From positions 124,001 to 188,000 of the forward strand of contig CAZCFO010000003.1 of NCBI GenBank assembly GCA_964497975.1: DNA of 64,000 bases. The letters are read 5' to 3'. The first letter of the stretch is position 1. Each line of letters opens with the position of its first letter. Source of the DNA: JABFSS01 sp964497975 (GTDB lineage Bacteria; Patescibacteriota; Gracilibacteria; Peribacterales; Peribacteraceae). The notes beneath the pieces were generated by a model. That model ran no database searches. It was not told the DNA's origin and saw only the letters and a list, made by a program, of their open reading frames with translations. Made by a program: the position numbers and the translations under genes. Below are positions 48,034-55,005 of this stretch, piece after piece.

Positions 48034-48063
48034 ATCTAAAGGCTCTCTTTGCCGGAAGTCAAG
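48034..48063 (-). promoter_or_regulatory. Promoter of the 47040-48016 gene pair
   Basis: On the minus strand TTGACT (48058-48063) and TAGATA (48034-48039) are 18 nt apart. Confidence 0.55.
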
Positions 48064-48100
48064 GGTCCCGGGGCTGCTCCCGACTGCGCAGCAGGCACGC

Positions 48101-48144
48101 AAAAAACCAACCTGTTCACTCCTTTGATAAAGCGAACAGGTTGG
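48101..48144 (-). terminator. Intrinsic terminator of the SulP gene
   Basis: On the minus strand CCAACCTGTTC and GAACAGGTTGG form an 11-bp stem followed by six T residues. A second hairpin with a UUCG-type loop (CCCCAGGCCC/GGGCTTGGGG, 48149-48172) lies between it and the gene. Confidence 0.85.
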
Positions 48145-48189
48145 GATCCCCAAGCCCCGAAGGGCCTGGGGACACGGAAAGGGCGATGG

Positions 48190-49830
48190 TTAATCAATGG
48201 TCTGAACAGTTTCAGTCTCTTCCGGGACCTGAGGCAGCCGGATGCGGACAGCAGCCGGATGCGGGGACACGGAGGTCATCGTTTCGAGGCCCACGATCTC
48301 CACCAAGAGGCCAGTTTCCTGGCCCTGGTGTCGAAGGTGGTGCAATCGTTCGCTGCTCGTGTGGTCAACGACTTTGACGCCGCCGTTGAAACGGAGCATC
48401 AAGGTGTCGACCTCAGGCGGAAGCGAGGCGACGGCCTCCTCAAGGAAACGGAAATTGAAACACACCAACGGGTGGTCGATCCACATCGTGCAGACCGAGC
48501 CCGTGATCGTCGTCCTGACGATCGGGTTTGTGAAGTATCCTCCATAATATGCGATGACAAGGAGCTCCGCTCCAACGCCAACCGCAATTCCATACAACAG
48601 GTCCGTGAAGACGGTTACGAGAGCCGTCACGGTGAACACGAAGAGTTGGCCTCGTCCAATCTCGCGCGCTTCGCGCCAGACAGCGGGCGCACACAGTTTC
48701 CATCCTGTGTACATAATCACGGCAGCCAACGCCGCCATGGGCATCAAGTTAATGATGCTCCGGCCGAAGAAGATGTAGACGAGCAAAAATGCCGAGCAGT
48801 AAAAGCTCGTCCACAAGGTCCTTGCGCCAAGACCGATTGCGAGGTTGCTTTTCAGCCCCCCCGGAATGTTGGTCAGAGCGCGGCCGATCATGCCGCAAAC
48901 CAAGTTGCCGACGCCGATGCCGAGCAGGACTCGGTTCGGATCGGACTTGCGTTGCCACACATCTTTGGCATCCACTGCCTTGATGGTGGCGAGGGTTTCA
49001 ATCATGTCGATCAGCGTGAGCTGAACGACAACAAACAGGAACTTTGGTAGGAGGGCCGTGTCTTCCAACAGGCCCGAGAAATTCGGCAGTCGCAGCCCGT
49101 AATCAAACGGGCTGGGGACGTTCACGAGGAACGCCCTGTCGAGATTGAGGGCAAGGCCGAGGCCGAGCCCAACGAAGACAACAATGACCTGGGGCGGTGC
49201 ATATTTCAGCACCGCAGGCTTGAATCGATCCTTGATCCAGCCCAAAGTGAAGACGAGAACCAGGCAGCTGCCGCCGACGAGCAGCACATCCATGTGCGTG
49301 TCTCCCAGCCGGAAGGGAAGTTCCATGATCATGTGAGTGAACTCATGTTCATGGAGCTTGAATCCCAATAGCAGGGGGATTTCCTTGACGATAATCAACA
49401 CGCCGATGCCGGCCAGCATCGCGTGCGTAACGGCCGTGGGGAAGACTTCCCCGATGGCCGTCGCCCATTTGAGCTTGGCGATGACAATCTGGATGGCTCC
49501 GACGCAAACGATTGCGGCGGAGAGAAGGGTGAACCCCTTCACCATGTCACCATCGCCCAGCAGATAGCTGGACGCGAACAGCACCGGCGCGAGGCCGGCC
49601 GCTGGCCCGGAAACAGTCACATAGCCGCCCCGGGCCAGGAAGGCGGCAAAGCCGGCAATGATGCCGGAATAGAGACCCGTAATCGGGTCTGCGCCCGAGG
49701 CTTCGGCGATTGCCAAGCCGAAGACGAGGGCGACCAGGGACACCACGAAACCGGCCACGAGGTCGGCTCCGTGCTGGGACAGGTCCCAACAGTCCTTGGG
49801 TTTGTCAGTCCTTTCCTTTTCTGTGTGCAT
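48190..49830 (-). CDS. SulP/SLC26-family inorganic anion transporter
   Basis: From ATG 49830 (MHTEKERTDKPKDCW), preceded by a purine-rich GGGGGAAG ribosome-binding site that is rare in this window, the protein is 546 residues. About 11-12 membrane helices include the family hallmark GADPITGLYSGIIAGFAAFL and VSGPAAGLAPVLFA; a cytoplasmic C-terminal domain (FRFLEEAVASLPPEVDTLMLRFNGGVKVVDH) is STAS-like. SulP members carry sulfate, bicarbonate or other anions; which one cannot be told. The two CxDxR proteins nearby would make bicarbonate attractive if they are carbonic-anhydrase relatives. Confidence 0.9.
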   Translation of the reverse strand: MHTEKERTDKPKDCWDLSQHGADLVAGFVVSLVALVFGLAIAEASGADPITGLYSGIIAGFAAFLARGGYVTVSGPAAGLAPVLFASSYLLGDGDMVKGFTLLSAAIVCVGAIQIVIAKLKWATAIGEVFPTAVTHAMLAGIGVLIIVKEIPLLLGFKLHEHEFTHMIMELPFRLGDTHMDVLLVGGSCLVLVFTLGWIKDRFKPAVLKYAPPQVIVVFVGLGLGLALNLDRAFLVNVPSPFDYGLRLPNFSGLLEDTALLPKFLFVVVQLTLIDMIETLATIKAVDAKDVWQRKSDPNRVLLGIGVGNLVCGMIGRALTNIPGGLKSNLAIGLGARTLWTSFYCSAFLLVYIFFGRSIINLMPMAALAAVIMYTGWKLCAPAVWREAREIGRGQLFVFTVTALVTVFTDLLYGIAVGVGAELLVIAYYGGYFTNPIVRTTITGSVCTMWIDHPLVCFNFRFLEEAVASLPPEVDTLMLRFNGGVKVVDHTSSERLHHLRHQGQETGLLVEIVGLETMTSVSPHPAAVRIRLPQVPEETETVQTID

Positions 49831-50215
49831 CGAACTTCCCCCGTTTTCACGGGGCCCTCTCTGGAGTGAGATACTTTTGGGCCGCACCATGCGGCCCGTT
49901 CTTCCGTGAACCGTACATCCATTGATTTTGCATCATGCACGGCCCCGGCGAATGCGTTCATCCCGGACATGGTCCGAGCGTATCCGCCGAGGCTGTGCCT
50001 ACCCTTGCGTGTCAAAGAACCGGCGGAAGCCGAGGCCTCCGATTTTCGCATCTGTATGCAGAAAATCCGCCCGGGGGGCGACCGGGCGCGGTGTATCAGC
50101 GACTTTACAAAATGTCAACGCTCTAAGAGTTAAGTTTGTCTTACACATCACGCAAAGAACGTATCGGAGGAACGAATCGTGCGTGCGGTTTTTTTTGAGT
50201 CGTTTTCAGAAGAAA

Positions 50216-50301
50216 TGGTGCCCCCGGCAGGATTTGAACCTGTACCTCGACTCGTCCGCCTTCGCGGACTCGCTCGGCACAAGCTCAGCTCCTCCGTTGA
50301 A
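50216..50301 (-). pseudogene. tRNA 3'-end fragment
   Basis: On the minus strand the segment ends CAGGTTCAAATCCTGCCGGGGGCACCA-like (T-arm, acceptor half and CCA, positions 50216-50242), but no matching 5' acceptor, D-arm or anticodon arm is present. Instead there is a hairpin GTCCGC/GCGGAC. It appears to be a truncated tRNA copy. Confidence 0.6.
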
Positions 50302-50424
50302 TGGTGCCCCCGGCAGGATTTGAACCTGCAACCCCCAGCTTCGAAGGCTGGTGCGGCTGCGCCGCAGATTCTTTTTTTATTTGCGCGTCTCGCTCCGCTC
50401 GACGCGACCCAGTTGAGCTGCACC
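50302..50424 (-). pseudogene. Degenerate tRNA-Arg copy with a 45-nt insertion
   Basis: The anticodon arm (CCAGC CTTCGAA GCTGG), T-arm and CCA end match the intact tRNA-Arg at 50429, and AGCTCAACTGG of the D-arm is kept. About 45 nt including CGCGTC/GACGCG and an A-rich run separate the D-arm from the anticodon arm, and no 5' strand pairs with the CGGGGGC acceptor. It looks like a pseudogene rather than an intron-bearing tRNA. Confidence 0.6.
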
Positions 50425-50428
50425 TATA

Positions 50429-50505
50429 TGGTGCTCCCTGCAGGACTCGAACCTGCAACCCCCAGCTTCGAAGGCTGGTGCTCTATCCAGTTGAGCTAAG
50501 AGAGC
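50429..50505 (-). tRNA. tRNA-Arg (anticodon UCG)
   Basis: A full cloverleaf can be folded on the minus strand: acceptor GCTCTCT/AGGGAGC, D-arm GCTC/GAGC, anticodon arm CCAGC-CTTCGAA-GCTGG with anticodon TCG, T-arm GCAGG-TTCGAGT-CCTGC, and an encoded CCA. It reads CGA-type arginine codons. Confidence 0.93.
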
Positions 50506-50536
50506 ACTGTTGGCAGCTTTGCTATACTAGCATCAT

Positions 50537-50857
50537 ATGTTTGAAGGCGACGATGACGATTACAAGAAGCAGATCAAGAAGGCCGAATCGAACCGGGCCT
50601 TCGATCCGCATGCCGCGGAGCGCCTCAAGCAGGACTATGAGCGCAAGCAGAAGCAGGAGCGCACCAAGCTGCAGAACAAAATGGCGCTCAAGAAGATGGC
50701 CGAGGATACCAAAAAGCAGAAGGAGGAGATGAACAAGAAGGGCATCGCGTCCATCGATCAGAAAGAGGATTCCAAGAAGCTCATGGACGACCAGAAGCGC
50801 GCCGCAGCAGCGCAGCAGGAGCAGGGGCAGACGGAGACGCCGACGAAGACGGCGTGA
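50537..50857 (+). CDS. Charged coiled-coil protein of unknown function
   Basis: The 106-residue protein is nearly all charged residues, Gln and Ala (MFEGDDDDYKKQIKKAES; KRAAAAQQEQGQTE) and should form a long helix or coiled coil. No family is recognised. The start is supported by an extended -10 box (TGC TATACT, 50523-50528) 8 nt before the ATG. An iterated-unit hairpin follows 26 nt after the stop. Confidence 0.65.
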   Translation: MFEGDDDDYKKQIKKAESNRAFDPHAAERLKQDYERKQKQERTKLQNKMALKKMAEDTKKQKEEMNKKGIASIDQKEDSKKLMDDQKRAAAAQQEQGQTETPTKTA

Positions 50858-50883
50858 TGGGAGCTGAGGGTAGGCCTGACGGC

Positions 50884-50950
50884 GAATTACGAATTATGAA
50901 TTATGGAAGCTTTCTAGAAAGTATTCGTGATTCATAATTCGTAATTCCAC
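50884..50950. repeat. Iterated-unit hairpin, 7-nt GAATTAC units
   Basis: Left arm GAATTAC GAATTAT GAATTAT GGAAGC TTTC; right arm in reverse complement GAATTAC GAATTAT GAATCAC GAATACTTTC. About 28 of 31 positions pair. It lies between a coiled-coil gene and msrA. Confidence 0.88.
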
Positions 50951-50992
50951 GAAGATTCGCTCTCCAATGTATTTCAGCGTACTATTTTTTCT

Positions 50993-51469
50993 ATGCAAAA
51001 TTCTCTCGCAACCTTTGCTGCCGGCTGCTTCTGGGGCGTGGAGGAAACGTTCCTCACGACGCCGGGAGTGATCAAGACCGAAGTCGGGTATGCCGGAGGG
51101 AACGTCAACGACGTCACATACGAGATGGTCTGCACCGGAACGACGGGGCATGCCGAGGCGGTGAACGTCACGTTCGATCCGGAAAAAGTCTCGTACGAGA
51201 AGCTGCTCGACGCGTTCTTCGACAATCACGATCCCACCACCAAAAACCGCCAGGGGCCCGATATCGGCGACCAGTACCGTTCCGTCATCTTCTATCATTC
51301 ACCGGAGCAGCAGGCCGCGGCGCAGAAGAAAATCGGGGAGCTCGACCGGTCCGGCAAATTCCGCCGGCCCATCGTCACGCAGGTGGTGCCGTTCACGAAT
51401 TTCTTCCGGGCGGAGGATTACCATCAGCAGTATCTGCGGAAGAGGGGCCTGGGGTCGTGCCATGTGTAG
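50993..51469 (+). CDS. msrA: Peptide methionine (S)-S-oxide reductase MsrA
   Basis: The 158-residue enzyme starts near the active-site motif AAGCFWGVEE and continues with TTPGVIKTEVGYAGG, TYEMVCTGTTGHAEAV, FFDNHDPTTKNRQGPDIGDQYRS and AEDYHQQYL. It repairs the S-epimer of methionine sulfoxide. A resolving Cys may be the C-terminal GSC. A TACTAT box lies 7 nt before the ATG. The partner msrB is 2 kb away and encodes an exported lipoprotein. Confidence 0.95.
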   Translation: MQNSLATFAAGCFWGVEETFLTTPGVIKTEVGYAGGNVNDVTYEMVCTGTTGHAEAVNVTFDPEKVSYEKLLDAFFDNHDPTTKNRQGPDIGDQYRSVIFYHSPEQQAAAQKKIGELDRSGKFRRPIVTQVVPFTNFFRAEDYHQQYLRKRGLGSCHV

Positions 51470-51471
51470 TA

Positions 51472-51587
51472 GTGTCATGGCGAGCCTGCCTGCCGGCAGG
51501 CAGGGTGCCCGGCAATCGAAGCCGGCCCTCGAGCCAGTTCATGGTTCGAGGCTCAGTACTGCCGCACTTCGCACCTCACCATGACAC
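51472..51587. repeat. MITE-like inverted-repeat element, copy 3 (116 bp)
   Basis: The ends GTGTCATGGCGAG and CTCACCATGACAC are complementary with one mismatch. Inside are the perfect palindrome CCTGCCTGCCGGCAGGCAGG, GCCCGGC/GCCGG pairing and CTCGAGCC/GGTTCGAG. It follows the msrA stop by 2 nt. Confidence 0.8.
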
Positions 51588-51598
51588 GAGAGGCAGAC

Positions 51599-51627
51599 TC
51601 AAAAAAGAGCGGCCGAAGCCGCCCTTT
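51599..51627 (-). terminator. Intrinsic terminator of the 51647-52063 gene
   Basis: On the minus strand GGGCGGC-TTCG-GCCGCTC is followed by six T residues, 20 nt after the stop. Confidence 0.8.
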
Positions 51628-51646
51628 ACGATTCATGATGGAGAGA

Positions 51647-52063
51647 TCAGTTGCCTGCGAACTGGCCGCCGCCGTCGCTGAGCTTCTGGAGGATGCCCTC
51701 GTTGCCGCCGACGTAGACGACGATCACGGGGCCGTGGCGGAAGAAATGCACCGGGCCGTTCCAGTTCATCTGGTTGCCGTCGACCATCTGGCCGTCGGGC
51801 GAGACTTTCGCCTCATCGGTGATGGCGAGATCCTCATTCGGATACTCGAAGGCCTGGATCCACTCGCCGTCGACGCCGACGTAGCGGCCGGCGATCGAAA
51901 AGCCGGGGACCATGACGGCATCGCCGTCACGGATCTCGATAGGGGCGGTCGCATCCGGGTTCTGGTTCACGTTCTGGTCGGGGGGAGTGACGCTGCCGGT
52001 GAGATTGCATCCGGCGAGGGCGACGAGCGAGAGGCTCAGGATGGCGAGAGTGGAGCGACGCAT
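51647..52063 (-). CDS. Small lipoprotein of unknown function
   Basis: From the ATG of 52063 (MRRSTLAILSLSLVALAGC) the product is 138 residues with a clear lipobox LAGC. The mature part has a polar Asn/Gln/Pro linker and a beta-rich domain (VMVPGFSIAGRYVGVDGEWIQAFEYPNEDLAI; HFFRHGPVIVVYVGG). No family is recognised. A terminator follows the gene. Confidence 0.7.
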   Translation of the reverse strand: MRRSTLAILSLSLVALAGCNLTGSVTPPDQNVNQNPDATAPIEIRDGDAVMVPGFSIAGRYVGVDGEWIQAFEYPNEDLAITDEAKVSPDGQMVDGNQMNWNGPVHFFRHGPVIVVYVGGNEGILQKLSDGGGQFAGN

Positions 52064-52149
52064 AGAACGTGGGGAGGAAATCAACACTCCCGAGTGTACT
52101 GCAGGCCCATATTTCGAGTCCACAGTAAAAAGCGGCGGATTACGGCCTT

Positions 52150-52830
52150 TCACAGGTATCCAAGCCAGCCGAGGCCCCACCCCAGGAGCAGCACGTCGGT
52201 CAGCCCGTGGCTCAGCCATGCGGCATGGATGCCCCCCCGTCCGCGCATCAGCAGGCTCCAGCAGACGCCGCAGAGCATCGTCGCCGCTGCCGCCAGGCCC
52301 GCCACCGCGGGCGGGATCCCGGGCAGGCCGAGGAAGATGAGCCCGTGCATGGCGCCGAACGCCGCCGCGGACACGCCGATGCCCGCGATGCTGCCCATGC
52401 GCGCGGAGAGCCCCCGGTCCAGCCACGCCCGGAAGTGCAGCTCCTCGAGCGCGGAGTTCGCGAACGACAGGAACACCACAACGCACAGCGCCGCGGCGGG
52501 TCCCACGCTGAACCGGGCGTCCATGCCCGCGCGGATCGCGGAGGGGTCGATGCCGAGCAGGGGGGCCAGCAGCAAGAGGGCGCCGACGCCCGCGCCGGAA
52601 AGCCCGAACGCGACCGCGATCCCCGTCATCCACATCTTCCACGACGGCAGAGGCTCCTCCGCTGGCCAGAGCACCCGGATCCCGTGCATGCCGTTCTTCC
52701 ATCTCCACGCCGCGGGAATCAGCAGCTGGAACACTTTGTAGAGCGACTGGAGCAGATACCCCTGCGCGCCCATCATGGCGATCTTGGCGATGAAGGGAAC
52801 CGCCGCCAGGCCGAGCAGCAGCGCGGTCAC
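52150..52830 (-). CDS. CPBP-family intramembrane metalloprotease
   Basis: The 226-residue membrane protein has about six helices and the three CPBP (CAAX/Abi) motifs: ALEELHFRAWL (EExxxR-type), FGAMHGL and WLSHGLTDVL. These supply the Glu and His residues of the Rce1-like active site. Bacterial members process membrane peptides or bacteriocins; the substrate is unknown. The ATG overlaps the stop of the gene at 52827-53291, with which it is co-translated. Confidence 0.85.
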   Translation of the reverse strand: MTALLLGLAAVPFIAKIAMMGAQGYLLQSLYKVFQLLIPAAWRWKNGMHGIRVLWPAEEPLPSWKMWMTGIAVAFGLSGAGVGALLLLAPLLGIDPSAIRAGMDARFSVGPAAALCVVVFLSFANSALEELHFRAWLDRGLSARMGSIAGIGVSAAAFGAMHGLIFLGLPGIPPAVAGLAAAATMLCGVCWSLLMRGRGGIHAAWLSHGLTDVLLLGWGLGWLGYL

Positions 52831-53291
52831 CGGACCCTGGTGAACGAGAGCGTGCCGGCCGTCGTCATGTGGACCAGCTCAAGATCCGCGGCCGTCGCCG
52901 ACGCGATGCGGTAGTAATCCGGCACCGTGCCCGTGGTGATGCCGACGTACGCATCCTTCATGTTCAGCTGGAAGGTGGCGCCATCGGGCAGCGGCATGTC
53001 GGCGGTGAAGACGATCCACGTGCCCATGGTCACGGTGGCGTTGCCGGCGCCGTAGGTATCGACGAGCGTGCCGTCAGCCATGAATTCGCGGCGGAACGTC
53101 GCGTCCTCTTTGCTCTGCCAGAGCCCCGTGAGCGCGTTGGCCGCCTCCGTCGCCGTCATGGCGGCTTCGGGCCCGTCCGCCATCTCCGACCCGCCCGCGA
53201 TCATGCCGCGGAGATTCTCCCCGTAATTGACCGCGAGCGCCGCGCCGCCGACGAGAACCACGCCGAGGACGAACATCGTTTTGATCTTCAT
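52827..53291 (-). CDS. Exported protein of unknown function
   Basis: From the ATG of 53291 (MKIKTMFVLGVVLVGGAALAVNYG) the product is 154 residues with an N-terminal hydrophobic anchor or signal. The exported part (ALTGLWQSKEDATFRREFMADGTLVDTY...YVGITTGTVPDYYRI) looks like a small beta-barrel or lipocalin-like stress domain with repeated W and G positions. No family is assigned. It overlaps the CPBP protease gene by 4 nt, so the two may work together. Confidence 0.68.
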   Translation of the reverse strand: MKIKTMFVLGVVLVGGAALAVNYGENLRGMIAGGSEMADGPEAAMTATEAANALTGLWQSKEDATFRREFMADGTLVDTYGAGNATVTMGTWIVFTADMPLPDGATFQLNMKDAYVGITTGTVPDYYRIASATAADLELVHMTTAGTLSFTRVR

Positions 53292-53400
53292 GAAACGGGG
53301 GGAAGGACGGGGATATGGTGATGAATCCTGCGGCGAAGTCAACGCGCGGGCCTTCCGGGGCATGCGGAACCGTGTTCTGGAAATGCTACGCTGTCCGTGC

Positions 53401-53871
53401 ATGCGCCACGCCCCCGTTCTTCTCGTCCTCGTCCTCGCCATCGCCGCCGCCGGGTGCGCCCCCGCGGGGCCGTCCCCCCTGCCGGAGGGCATTCCGCCCT
53501 CGTGGAATCCGGATCTCACCGACGAGCAGCTGAACATCCTGCGCGATCACGGCACCGAAGTGCCGTTCACGAGTCCGCTCCTCGAGGAGCACCGGAAGGG
53601 GACGTTCGTCTCGGCCGACTGCGGCGAGCCCGTCTTCCGCTCGGAGCAGAAGTTCGATTCCGGGACCGGCTGGCCCAGCTTCTGGGCGCCGGTCTCTCCC
53701 GATGCCGTGGTGGAAGTCCCCGACACGACCGCGGGCATGACGCGCACCGAAATCCGCAGCAGGTGCGGCGGCCATCTGGGGCACGTGTTTCATGATGGCC
53801 CGCAGCCGACGGGACTCCGCTACTGCATGAACGGGCTCGCGCTCAGGTTCATCCCCGACGCGGAACAGTAG
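53401..53871 (+). CDS. msrB: Peptide methionine (R)-S-oxide reductase MsrB, lipoprotein form
   Basis: From ATG 53401 the protein has a signal with lipobox AAAGC, so it is exported and lipid-anchored. The MsrB core follows: ILRDHGTEVPFTSPLLEEHRKGTF, ADCGEPVFRSEQKFDSGTGWPSFWAP, SRCGGHLGHVF and the catalytic LRYCMNG. The first cysteine of each zinc CxxC pair is missing (SADCG and RSRCG), so this is a zinc-free type. It would repair oxidised methionines on the outside. An extended -10 (TGC TACGCT) lies 8 nt upstream of the ATG. Confidence 0.93.
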   Translation: MRHAPVLLVLVLAIAAAGCAPAGPSPLPEGIPPSWNPDLTDEQLNILRDHGTEVPFTSPLLEEHRKGTFVSADCGEPVFRSEQKFDSGTGWPSFWAPVSPDAVVEVPDTTAGMTRTEIRSRCGGHLGHVFHDGPQPTGLRYCMNGLALRFIPDAEQ

Positions 53872-53972
53872 ACCGCTGCGGTGCCGCCGGTTTTTTGCAC
53901 GGGACCATGCAATGTGTCCGGTGTCGTTCTGTATTCGGAAACAACCCTCCTCGCTGTAATACACTGTGAGGC

Positions 53973-55001
53973 ATGGGTTTGGCGCTTTTTCATCCCCGCC
54001 GCCTGATTCTTCCCGTTGCGGCCTGCGCGCTTCTCGCATTGGCCGGCGTCGCAGCGTTTTCGGGCGGCCGCGGGCGGCCGCATCCTCTTCCCGTCGCGGA
54101 CATCCGCCTGGGGGTGGCGACCATCCTGGATTCCGCGCCGCTCTTCGTCGCGGAGCAGAACGGGTACTTCGCGGACGAACGTCTCCGCGTGGAACTGAAG
54201 CCTTTCAGTTCGGGGCGCACCGCGCTGCAGGAGATGCTCGCGGGGGCGGACGTCGACGCGGTCACCACGGGCCAGATGCCCGTGGTGGTGAACAGCTTTG
54301 ACTCCCATGCTTTCTCGATCATCGCCGGCCTCCAGCACTCGTCGTCCAGTCTGAAAATTCTCGCGCGCAGCGATCGCGGCATCGGCACTCCCGCCGATCT
54401 CCGGGGCAAAACCATCGGCGCGGTCAAAGGGTCCACGGGACACTACTTTCTCGGGCTCTTTCTGGCCCGCCATGGGATGACGATCGCCGACGTCACCTTC
54501 GTGGATATCGAAGGATCGTCGCTCTCGCAGGCGCTTGTCGACGGGCGCGTGGACGCGATCTCTTCCATCGACAGCGATACCCTCGTGGCCCAGCAGTTGC
54601 TTCCCGAAACATCGGTTCTCTTCGCCAGCGAGGGCATCTTCCGGGGCGACCGGTATCTCGTGGGCATGAACGACTGGCAGCAGAAGAATCCCCAGGCCGT
54701 CGTCCGCCTGCTGCGGGCGATCGACCGGGCCGAGGGCTTTATCGCCGATCATCCGGAGGAGGCGAAAGATATCGTCTCGCGGCGGCTCGCCATCAATCGG
54801 GAATTCCTGGCATCGGTGTGGGACCACTACGTCTTCACGCTGTTCCTGGATCAGGCGGTGCTCCTCAGCCTGGAGCAGCAGGCGCGCTGGATGATCGAAA
54901 ACGGGTTCATCGCGAAAACCGCCGTTCCCAACTACCTGCGGTTCCTTTCCGCCGATGCGCTGGAAATCGCGAAGCCTGGCACCGTCACCCTCATCCACTG
55001 A
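53973..55001 (+). CDS. SsuA/THI5-like (NMT1) periplasmic substrate-binding protein
   Basis: The 342-residue protein has an N-terminal membrane helix (LILPVAACALLALAGVAAF) and a type II periplasmic-binding fold: IRLGVATILDSAPLFVAEQNGYFADE, SSGRTALQEMLAGADVDAVTTGQMP, LRGKTIGAVKGSTGHYFL and VDGRVDAISSID. Such proteins bind sulfonates, taurine, nitrate or pyrimidine precursors. No ABC permease or ATPase gene is nearby; a histidine kinase gene follows after 4 nt, so it is probably a sensor subunit rather than a transport component. Confidence 0.85.
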   Translation: MGLALFHPRRLILPVAACALLALAGVAAFSGGRGRPHPLPVADIRLGVATILDSAPLFVAEQNGYFADERLRVELKPFSSGRTALQEMLAGADVDAVTTGQMPVVVNSFDSHAFSIIAGLQHSSSSLKILARSDRGIGTPADLRGKTIGAVKGSTGHYFLGLFLARHGMTIADVTFVDIEGSSLSQALVDGRVDAISSIDSDTLVAQQLLPETSVLFASEGIFRGDRYLVGMNDWQQKNPQAVVRLLRAIDRAEGFIADHPEEAKDIVSRRLAINREFLASVWDHYVFTLFLDQAVLLSLEQQARWMIENGFIAKTAVPNYLRFLSADALEIAKPGTVTLIH

Positions 55002-55005
55002 TCGC

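Noticed and set aside
50302..50424. tRNA-Arg with an intron
   Set aside because: The extra sequence lies between the D-arm and anticodon arm, and no 5' strand matches the acceptor, so a pseudogene is more likely.
50179..50732. Open frames coding for PPAGFEPATPSFEGW-type peptides
   Set aside because: They are antisense translations of tRNA-Arg and its broken copies, a well-known source of false protein annotations.
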